DNA of 64,000 nucleotides. It comes from Agapanthus africanus (lineage: Eukaryota; Streptophyta; Magnoliopsida; Asparagales; Amaryllidaceae). Shown in pieces: positions 55,756 through 64,000 of the stretch. The position numbers were made by a program, and so were the translations under genes. The stretch covers positions 634,438,189 through 634,502,188 of the forward strand of contig CM057338.1 of the NCBI GenBank assembly GCA_030015575.1. The letters are read 5' to 3'. The stretch's first letter is position 1, and each line of letters starts with the position of its first letter. The notes under the pieces are model-generated. The model made no database searches. It saw nothing but the letters and a program-made list of their open reading frames with translations, and had not been told where the DNA came from.

Positions 55756-58700
55756 ATGACTGGACTTAAGTTACTTCTAGATAAAAACATATTGACAGGG
55801 CCAAACTACAAAGATTGGCTCAGGAATGTAAAATTGGCAATCACTTACGACAAGCTGGGGTATCTTCTTACCACCAAAGCTCCCCCCGTCCCAGGTCCCA
55901 CCTCCAGCGTCGCGGATAAGGAAATCCGTAAGACTTGGGAGATTGATTGCGCGAAGGCCAGGTGCCTCGTGCTTGCCTTTATGGACAACGAACATCAGAG
56001 GAGGCATGAGAATATGGACCTCGAGTCCATATTTCTCCATACAAAAGAACTGTATGGAGAGCAGTCTCGTATCGCAAGATACGAAGTGTCGAAGAAGATA
56101 TTTTCGACAAAGTTGGCCGTCGGATCATCGGTAGCAGACCACGTGCTTAAGATGATTGGCTACACTGAGGAGCTCGCGGAACTTGGGACCACGTTGGACA
56201 GTGAACTTTATACGGATTTAATTCTCCAGTCCCTTCCATCCACTTACGCCCAGTTCATACTGAATTTCAACTTGCAAGAAAAGGAAGTTGAACTTTCAGA
56301 ACTCCTCAACATGCTGAGGAGCGCAGAGGGCACCCTACAGAAGGGTAGGGAAACACCCGCTTTGTTTGTAGGAGGATCTTCTTCCTCTAGGTCCAAGGCG
56401 AAAGCCAAGGGAAAGTGGAAGATAGCCCCCGCCAAACCAAGAGGCGGTGTTAGTAAAGTGGGTACGAAGGGACAGGAAAAGGCAACAAAGATTGCGGGGA
56501 AGCTTGTTGGAAAGGAAGAATGCTTCTATTGTCATAAGAGTGGACACTGGAAGAAAGATTGCAGGGCTTGGAAGGCCAGGACACAGGAACTGAAGCAGGT
56601 TGCGGCTTCAGCTTCAGGTGTGTATGTTATTGAAAACTGTCTTTCTATAAACTCTACTTCCTGGGTATTGGATACCGGATCAGGATCTCATATCTGTAAT
56701 TCTTTGCAGGCGTTGAGAAACCGTAGGTTTTTGAAAGCAGGTGACATGACCCTCAGAGTTGCGAACGGAGCTAGCATGGATGCTAAAGCCGTGGGGGACT
56801 ATCACCTGGGAATGTCAGATGGGCATGTTTTGGTTTTGCGTAATTGCTTTTTTGTACCCAACGCAACTTGCAATATCATTTCTGTATCTTTGGTTTCTAA
56901 AGAAGGTTATGAATTTGCGTTTGTAAGTAATGTTGTAAACATTCACCTTAATCAAGTTCTGATTGGGTCAGGTACACTGATCAATGGTATATACGTATTA
57001 AACCAACCACAGATTTTCAATGTCCAGAATACACACAAAAGAAAGTCTCCAGATATCAATCAGGCTTTCTTATGGCATTGTAGACTGGGTCACATCAATG
57101 AGACACGGTTGACTAAGTTACATAAAGAAGGATACTTGGATCCGTTCGAGTATCAGTCTTATGCCACTTGTGAATCTTGTCTCATGGGAAAGATGACAAA
57201 GACTCCGTTCACTGGACACGGAGAAAGAGCGAGCGAGCTCTTGGGACTCATACATAGTAACGTGTGTGGTCCAATGTCTACACATGCGCGAAGCGGTTAT
57301 TCATACTTCATTACTTTCACAGACGATTTCTCTAGGTATGGACATGTCTTCTTAATGAAGCACAAATCCGAGGTCTTTGAGAAATTTCGGGATTACAAGA
57401 ATGAAGTTGAAAAACAAACAGGCAAAAGTATTAAGATTCTAAGATCGGATCGAGGTGGTGAATACTTGAGTGCCGAGTTCCTGGATTATTTAAAAGAGAA
57501 TGGAATTCTCTCTCAGCGTACTCCTCCATACACTCCGCAACATAACGGTGTATCGGAAAGAAGGAATCGAACCCTATTGGATATGGTTCGTTCCATGATG
57601 AGTAAGGCTGAGTTACCGCGATCTTTCTGGGGTTATGCACTAGAAACAGCTGCACATCTCTTAAACCAAGTCCCTACTAAGACAGTGCCTACCACACCAT
57701 ATCAGATGTGGAGTGGAAAGAAACCCTGTCTTAAATCCTTTAAGACATGGGGATGTCCGGCTTTTGTAAAAAAGCAGCATGCGGACAAGCTCGAGGCACG
57801 CTCAGTACAGTGCAAGTTTGTGGGATACCCAAAGAACTCCAAGGGGTATCTATTCTATTACGCAGAGGAGCAAAAAGTCCTTGTTTCTCGCCATGCCCAC
57901 TTCTTGGAAACTGAGTTTATAGAAAATCAGATAAGTGGGAGCGCAGTAGAACTGGATGAAATTCCAGAACCTCAGACTGTTACTGAAAGCTTAGTAGAAC
58001 CAGAGGGTTCAAAAGAACAGGACATTCCTATGCCGCTCCGCAGAAGTAGTAGGCAGTCTCATCCGCCCGAGAGATACTACGGTTTTCTCATAGACGGGGA
58101 TAGAGAGGATTGCATCATAGACTATGATGAGCCTACTAGCTTCCAGCAGGCCGTTCAGAGCGTTGACTCGGTAAAATGGCTGGATGCAATGCGTACCGAA
58201 ATGGAGTCCATGTACACCAACAAAGTATGGACGTTGGACATTGCTCCAGACGGGGTAAAACCCGTAGGATGCAAGTGGATCTTCAAAAGGAAGATTGGTG
58301 TAGATGGACAGGTTGAGACCTATAAAGCTAGACTTGTAGCAAAGGGTTTCCGTCAAAGACCTGGCTTGGACTATGACGAAACCTTTTCTCCAGTGGCTAT
58401 GCTGAAATCCATTCGGATCCTTCTTGCCATTGCTGCCTTCCACGATTATGAGATTTGGCAGATGGACGTAAAAACCGCTTTTCTAAATGGAAATTTAGAG
58501 GAGTGTGTCTATATGGATCAGCCAGAGGGTTTCATTCAGAGTGGGAGCAGCGGAAAGGTGTGCAAGTTGCTTAAGTCCATCTATGGACTAAAGCAGGCAT
58601 CGCGGAGTTGGAACATCTGTTTTGATGAGACGGTCAAGGAATTTGACTTTATCAAAAATCAAGATGAACCATGCATCTATAGTAGATTTGTAGCGAGAAC

Positions 58701-58827
58701 TGTAGTATTCCTTGTTTTATACGTGGATGACATTCTCTTAATAGGAAATGACATTCCTATGCTACAATCTGTCAAGGGTTTCTTGTCACACAGGTTCTCC
58801 ATGAAAGACCTGGGTGATGCCTCATAA
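55756..58827 (+). CDS. T copy 2 Gag-PR-INT-RT (ends at a premature stop in RT)
   Basis: The start is the ATG homologous to copy 1; an open frame extends 15 codons upstream without an ATG. Gag, CCHC knuckle, DTGSGS protease, integrase and most of RT are continuous. The integrase-RT junction that is broken in copy 1 is open here. Two lesions: integrase residue 502, the first catalytic Asp, is Asn (AAC at 57259), and codon 1024 is TAA (58825) where copy 1 has TAC, just after the YVDD region, removing the RT thumb side and RNase H. Family knowledge predicts the D502N integrase is catalytically dead. The D565/E601 equivalents are intact. Confidence 0.93.
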   Translation: MTGLKLLLDKNILTGPNYKDWLRNVKLAITYDKLGYLLTTKAPPVPGPTSSVADKEIRKTWEIDCAKARCLVLAFMDNEHQRRHENMDLESIFLHTKELYGEQSRIARYEVSKKIFSTKLAVGSSVADHVLKMIGYTEELAELGTTLDSELYTDLILQSLPSTYAQFILNFNLQEKEVELSELLNMLRSAEGTLQKGRETPALFVGGSSSSRSKAKAKGKWKIAPAKPRGGVSKVGTKGQEKATKIAGKLVGKEECFYCHKSGHWKKDCRAWKARTQELKQVAASASGVYVIENCLSINSTSWVLDTGSGSHICNSLQALRNRRFLKAGDMTLRVANGASMDAKAVGDYHLGMSDGHVLVLRNCFFVPNATCNIISVSLVSKEGYEFAFVSNVVNIHLNQVLIGSGTLINGIYVLNQPQIFNVQNTHKRKSPDINQAFLWHCRLGHINETRLTKLHKEGYLDPFEYQSYATCESCLMGKMTKTPFTGHGERASELLGLIHSNVCGPMSTHARSGYSYFITFTDDFSRYGHVFLMKHKSEVFEKFRDYKNEVEKQTGKSIKILRSDRGGEYLSAEFLDYLKENGILSQRTPPYTPQHNGVSERRNRTLLDMVRSMMSKAELPRSFWGYALETAAHLLNQVPTKTVPTTPYQMWSGKKPCLKSFKTWGCPAFVKKQHADKLEARSVQCKFVGYPKNSKGYLFYYAEEQKVLVSRHAHFLETEFIENQISGSAVELDEIPEPQTVTESLVEPEGSKEQDIPMPLRRSSRQSHPPERYYGFLIDGDREDCIIDYDEPTSFQQAVQSVDSVKWLDAMRTEMESMYTNKVWTLDIAPDGVKPVGCKWIFKRKIGVDGQVETYKARLVAKGFRQRPGLDYDETFSPVAMLKSIRILLAIAAFHDYEIWQMDVKTAFLNGNLEECVYMDQPEGFIQSGSSGKVCKLLKSIYGLKQASRSWNICFDETVKEFDFIKNQDEPCIYSRFVARTVVFLVLYVDDILLIGNDIPMLQSVKGFLSHRFSMKDLGDAS

Positions 58828-59706
58828 ATCCTGGGGATCCGGATCCATCGTGATAGATCCAAAAGGATATTAGGACTTTCACAGTCCAGGTACATCGACA
58901 CCGTACTGAAAAGATTCAGTATGGAAGATTCCAAGCGCGGTAACCTACCGGCTTGTCACGGGATCACCCTCTCTAAAGAGATGTCTCCCAAGACTGATTT
59001 GGAGAGGGATCGCATGTCTATTATACCCTACGCTTCTGCGGTAGGCTCTATAATGTATGCGATGTTGTGTACCAGACCGGATGTAGCTTATGCACTGAGT
59101 GTAGTAAGCCGGTATCAGTCAAACCCTGGGGAGAAACACTGGATAGCAGTAAAGAACATTCTCAAGTACCTGAGAAGGACTAAGGAGATGTTCTTGGTGT
59201 ATGGCGGAAAAGACCTCCAGATCGAGGCCTTTGCTGACTCCAGCTTCCAGAGTGACAAGGATGATTCCAAGTCTATGTCGGGTTTTGTCTTTACCCTCAA
59301 TGGAGGGGCGGTGTGTTGGAAGAGTTCCAAACAGGAAACCGTTGCAGACTCGACTATGGAAGCGGAATACATCGCTGCATCTGATGCCGCAAAAGAAGCT
59401 GTCTGGATGAGGAAGTTCTTGAAAGAACTTCAGGTGGTTCCGTCCATTGTTGACCCAATACCTCTGTATTGCGACAACAACGGGGCTATAGCTTTAGCGA
59501 AGGAACCCAGGTCCCATCAGAGATCCAGGCACATCTTGAGGCGGTATCACCTGATCAGGGAGATCGTGGATCGCAAGGAGATCGAGGTTCGGAGGGTTGC
59601 TTCAGAAGAAATCACTGCAGATCCATTCACCAAGGCCCTACCCCAGACTCAGTTCGAGCGGCTGATCGAGATGATAGGTCTTCGATACGCCAGTACATGG
59701 CCTTAG
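58828..59706 (+). pseudogene. T copy 2 RT end and RNase H (downstream of the stop)
   Basis: Same frame as the upstream part. It carries the RNase H residues equivalent to D1161, E1202, D1240 and D1289 and ends with TAG at 59704-59706, matching copy 1. The first in-frame ATG is at 58921. Substitutions near the end relative to copy 1 (W to R, N to I, A to P) are outside catalytic positions. Confidence 0.9.
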
Positions 59707-59720
59707 TGCAATTGGGAGAT
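59707..59720 (+). other. Polypurine tract, T copy 2
   Basis: TGCAATTGGGAGA then T, before LTR3. It has G-to-T relative to copy 1. Confidence 0.8.
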
Positions 59721-61802
59721 TGTGAGTGTATATGCCCTAGAGGCCATTACTGTATCATACTAGTTTGTATATTACTTAATGGAGGCTTGGGATATTCACC
59801 TTGTATAAACAATCTTGCTCAATATAGTAGTATGCTACTTGGTTTGTTTCTACTTCAATGTGTACATGTGTTTATTTTGCGATATCACCTATACGCATTA
59901 GTGGAGCCCTTAGGATCTTTGCTTGATTACCAGCGTTGTGATGGCAGTCACACTAGTGGGGGCTGGGTAATCTGTAAGCACATCCTTATACAGGTCCCTA
60001 GTCGCAGGACTATCGAGACAGGGCATCGATACTCCGGAGTAGACTAGCGTATGCGCTTCTCATCCCAGTGTGGGAGATGGTCTGTCCCACAGCCATCAGT
60101 ACGTCGTACTGGAGATAGTATACGGGTGCTCGTTAGGTTACGAGTACACTGGACAGGACTCGTCGGGAACTGACAGGTTGGTATTATACCTATCGTCAGT
60201 TATCAGTTCCCAGGTGACATGAGTACAGCTTAGTCCGCTGACTTGACACTGGCACTTCGCCTCGAGTGTGTTCCCACTGCACTTTGATCACTACCCTACC
60301 ACGGCTCAAAGGAGTCGTGCAAACAGGTAGTGGTTGGGTGCAGTCCCGAAGCACTTGGAGGCATTGACGGTTAGACAGGATTCGTCTCTCCCGGTATTGG
60401 GGGTTGACATCGCGCTGTGTCTAGGAGAGCCATTACACGAGTAGTCCCTGGCCAGGGCAAGCGAGATATACTGGTAGGCTTCCAGTGTTATCTCAGGGTG
60501 TTTTGGGCTTCACTCCGACACGACTTGTACCGCTATTGGGGGACTGACGTTTTACCGCCCCCTAGGCCCGACATGCGATGTATCAGACGAACAGACCAGA
60601 CTGTACGGAGAATGTCACATTCAGACTCAGTAGGAGTTCAGATGGGGTTCACCTCGTCAGCCTTCTTGTCGGCATCTACCTGGGGACCGTTACGCACAGC
60701 TAGTGCCGCTTGCGGTCTGTGGTTAAACCCACTGCCAGCGTAGTGTCGAGTCTTTAGAGTCCCACACAGAGGGTATTCGCCTCTGGGCAAAACAGAGTAG
60801 AGGTCGCATGGTTTTGCGACAGGGTTCGTTCTCATCCGCGCACTTGTGCACGTTTGGAGTCCGGACGGATATTGCCAGCGGGCTCTGGTTTGAGCCAGAT
60901 ACTGGTATATGTTTTGGGGGTTGCTTTTATATCTCGGTATTCTTGTTCCTCGGAACGAGAATGCAGGTGTGTATGCACAGTTGCTTGAGGCGGAGGATGA
61001 GGTATTTCATTAGGGTTTCGGAACGGGTGCGTATGCACAGTTGACAGTCGTCATTTTCCAAACCCTAATAGATTTATGAAATATCAATTAATAATAGTAA
61101 TTAAATGAAATATTGTAATGGTTGATTTTGTTGACTTGTTGACCATGGTTGACTTGTTGACCATGGTTGAATGTTGACCACCATCATGCTTTGCAAGGAT
61201 TCTCCTTGATTCTTGCTTACACTCATTTATTGAAAGTATGATAGTGGTCATTCCAAAACAACCATCAACTATTCTCATTTCAATTATTATTATTAATTAG
61301 ATAATTCCTTTTCTTTTAGTTATGGTTGCAAAAGAAAAGAGCTCATTCTATCATAATCATTCTCTCTCCTCATTTCATCTTCTTCTTCCTCAAGCTCAAG
61401 GTGATTCCTTCTCATGTGTTGAGAATCCCTCACCTTGAAAAAGAAACAACCCCTAGACACTCTCTACTCACTCTAGGATCAAGGGTTTAGCAAGCCGGAG
61501 ATTCTAGTTCACTCAAAGTTTGAGGAAGAGCCCGTAGGTTGAACCCTCAGGTGGATCCATCTTCGACGGAAGAAGGCGACGAGGAAAGAACCATCAACCT
61601 CTACAAGGTTTGAAGAAGAAGGAGTTCAAGTTTAGGTATAACCATCTTTCCGAGTAGCTAACTCTCTTTAGCAAGTTTGCTAGTTTTAGTTTAGGAAAAG
61701 ATCCCGACTTTGTTAGTCCATGTTGCCCCATGCGCTAAAAATTTGATTTTTATACCGTTTCCGCCTCCCCGTAAGAACCGGGGGTCGCAACGTGGACTTA
61801 CA
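59721..61802 (+). repeat. LTR3 of element T
   Basis: TGTGAGTGTATATGCC to GACTTACA, followed by TSD TACGG. It has about 7 private substitutions by hand count. A 192-codon frame running from copy 2's RNase H region into this LTR (59469-60047) is out of the pol frame and is spurious. Confidence 0.95.
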
Positions 61803-61807
61803 TACGG

Positions 61808-62455
61808 TGCCTTTAAGAAAAGGTGCGTCCTTTGGAAAATCCGTAGTATCCCTCGGCATGTCTGTAAAATACTCACGATTCGTTAGTTTGAAAATAAGTA
61901 TAACTCGAGCCCAGTCTAACATCTACCTAATAAACTACAGGACGAAGCTAAGAGACTAATCGAACGGGTAAGGAAATCCACCTAAGTCCGAGTCGATATA
62001 TCTAATAGTCGGTGATCCCGCCTCAATAGTGTCACGTACGATAAAATATGTATAATACGACATTCTCGAGTCAAGAGTGCGGATCAATCATCATATTTAT
62101 ACTTCGTACAAAATTCATCATACGGCATCCCAAAATTGGGGTACGGGTCAAATATCACATTTATCTCATTATTCATATGGTATCATTATCATAATGTCAT
62201 GAACCAGTGGTACTGATCTAAAGTCTAGTACATTCCGATACCATCAACATATATTCGCGTGTGTATGAAAACACATCGCCCATCAATCCGCTATAATATC
62301 ATGTTGTATATCATAACACGACCCAAATCATATAACCGATCTCACGGCATCATACCCGATCATATCAACTCTCCTCCGAGTTTCATATACTATCCTCATC
62401 ACCCGTGTATACGTATATGTATATATATATCAACACAACCACACACACACACACA

Positions 62456-62512
<57 letters not shown>

Positions 62513-63270
62513 CCATTTACATCAAAGACATATCACGTGTGTGCATGAGTGTGTGTGTATGTATCAACCTATATTCTAGGGTTTCGCGACTAAGAAATTA
62601 AACTAAAAACGTTTTCTTCCCACTACACTAAAATTAACCCATGCTCTCCGTAAACCGTTCATGTTAATTATTCGCGTATCACAATACACCTAAATATATA
62701 AATATAATATACTCACGTACTACACTATGAAACTGCGGGGGTGCTATACGCCATCCACCCGACTTCCTCCGTAGATATACATCTACTCATCTTGATCCTT
62801 GCTTGCCGAAGTCGATGTCGCCTTGCTCCTCCTTATTATCCGAAGTCCACATGAGGGTGCCTACATATACAAACACATAGTATCATAAACAGAATCATGT
62901 ACGAAAACCAAAACGGCACACGAATCGCACACAGGTTAAAATCTATGGTCTACTCATGAAAGAATAACCAAACAACCCTCGAGATTGACGTGCAAACGTC
63001 ACACCAGCGAGTCAAAACCCAAATACTAAAATCCAAGTCATAAATAGTCATAAAACCAAAGCAGCAACATAAGAAAACACTTCTAGATTTTGTTACAGGT
63101 GAAATTTGCCAATTCTGCATATGTGGTAGGTCTAATTTGCCTAAAATGAAGCCATGGACCAAACACGAGGCGATTCCATAGCACCAAGGCCGCAATTTGC
63201 GGCCAAAACTTGATTATTTGCAGCCATAGTAAAGGGTTAGGGTCTCGGTTCGTGGGTATAGCTTCCAGGT
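61808..63270 (-). repeat. Element H: E-family LTR, segment right of T
   Basis: It resumes exactly after T (GTGCCTTTAAGAAAAGGTGCG) and follows E's LTR from about 29550 to about 30960 with many substitutions. It holds a (CA)n/(AT)n microsatellite (62437-62506) and the palindrome GGCCGCAA-T-TTGCGGCC (63188-63204). Similarity to E fades around 63270. Confidence 0.72.
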
Positions 63271-64000
63271 TTGTAACGTTTTAGAAATCGTTATGAGAAT
63301 TTTTCCGTTTTAGCGTAAAATTGTCGGTATTTTCCGTTTTGACCCGACTGTGTTCAAACGACCATATCGACTTGCCAGCACCTAGTTTAGCTAAAATAAA
63401 GCTAGTGCGCAAGCTATGGGGGTATATGGGACGTTTTGGTTCAATTTGAATTTTTTCCAATTTTAATGTTATTTTAATGCGGTATTCACATTTTGGGAAA
63501 TTTCTCTTTTGTGATCTTTTCTTCAATTATTCTTGAGTAACCAAACCCACTGATTGATGTGAAAGAGTGTGTTTGTAGTTAACCGCAATCAGAACGGTGT
63601 CGCGTATAGCTAGACCGAGGTGAGTACGAGTCGTCCTCAGGGAAACGTTGAACCTTTTATTCTTACTTTAGATGTGTTGAGAAAGAGAGGAGGGATAAAG
63701 AATTTTGAAGAATGTTTTCTAGATCTACGTTAAGCAAGAATGCAAAAATATAGATCTAGATTATTTTAGGGATGTAGTTAATATAATAAGAGGGCTTGTA
63801 GGGTTCGTTAGGATTTAGTAGTCATGGACGATTAATTAAAAGTTACCCTTTTTATCCTTTAATAGATTTAAAACTAGAACGATGGTGATGCGTGTAGATT
63901 AGGATTTCTGGAGGGAAAAGGAATCCCACTCTTAACCCTTATCTCGACACGGAACTCCGTTCATATCTAGGCTTTACCAAAACAATCATTAATCTAATCT
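63271..64000. other. Unassigned sequence at right edge
   Basis: I find no similarity to other parts of the window and no convincing frame (longest 81 codons). The stretch 63300-63500 could be a further diverged part of H. From about 63540 the character changes (CGGTGTCGCGTATAGC, GAGTCGTCCTCAGGGAAACG), perhaps a new element. Confidence 0.4.

Larger units (their letters stand above)
43557..61802 (+). mobile_element. Element T: tandem Ty1/Copia array, LTR-internal-LTR-internal-LTR
   Basis: Three LTRs (43557-45638, 51640-53721, 59721-61802; 2082 bp each) flank two internal regions (about 6.0 kb each). A single TSD TACGG stands at 43552-43556 and 61803-61807. The middle LTR is flanked by a PPT and a PBS instead. 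Empty-site sequences survive in E at about 21557 and 29545 (GGGCTAC.GTGTTTTTAAGAAAAG). The internal order gag-PR-INT-RT-RNaseH places it in Ty1/Copia (Pseudoviridae); the lineage within Copia is not assigned. Copies differ by about 1%, so this is the youngest insertion in the window. Both polyproteins carry one nonsense codon. Confidence 0.95.

Noticed and set aside
59469..60047. 192-codon frame from the RNase H region into LTR3
   Set aside because: Out of frame with pol and crosses the PPT and LTR boundary. Copy 1 breaks it at the equivalent place.
62437..62506. Long CA/AT run as a functional element
   Set aside because: Simple microsatellite; similar shorter runs sit at matching places in E LTRs.

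Overview
This window is plant nuclear DNA made almost entirely of LTR retrotransposons inserted into one another. I see no host gene, tRNA or rRNA gene. The plant assignment rests on Ty1/Copia elements with a PBS matching plant initiator-Met tRNA (TGGTATCAGAGC), ~2.1 kb LTRs, a PPT of the form GTGCAAGTGGGAG, and an integrase-before-RT domain order. The species cannot be named from this sequence.

Layout. The left edge lies inside the innermost element of a deep nest, and reading rightwards leaves the nest one level at a time. A (1-6813, + strand) sits in the 3' LTR of B (6814-15235, -). B sits in the gag-proximal region of C (15236-19821, -). C sits in an LTR of D (19822-21250, +). D sits in the 3' LTR of E (21251-31963, -). 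E sits in an LTR of G (31964-32177 and 41889-42432, +). G sits in H, a diverged relative of E's LTR (42433-43556 and 61808 to about 63270, -). Two later insertions hit the outer layers: F (32178-41883, -, TSD CTTAA) in G, and T (43557-61802, +, TSD TACGG) in H. The last ~700 bases are unassigned.

T is the only coding part. It is a tandem LTR-internal-LTR-internal-LTR array with three LTRs of exactly 2082 bp and one pair of 5-bp TSDs at the outer ends. Each internal region carries a 1316-codon Gag-PR-INT-RT-RNaseH frame, and each is broken by a different single nonsense codon. The second copy also has an Asp-to-Asn change in the integrase catalytic triad. A, B, C and F are related Copia elements whose gag-pol is reduced to frameless remnants. 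E has 4.5 kb LTRs and a 3.1 kb non-coding interior, as in LARD-type elements.

The most interesting structure is in the Copia leaders. Six leaders from clearly diverged elements (A, B, C, F and both T copies) keep the same RNA-like architecture although coding capacity is lost in four of them. It comprises a CGTTAG/CTAACG hairpin whose loop is palindromic in A, B and C, then a ~210-nt module of three hairpins, then a polypyrimidine-AG splice-acceptor-like site just before gag. The stems of the three hairpins covary between elements, and their apical loops match within an element but differ between elements. This is what a cis packaging or dimerisation signal used by autonomous and defective relatives would look like. 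The function is inferred. The E/H LTRs separately carry a 13-bp hairpin with a compensatory base-pair change. All comparisons were made by eye.
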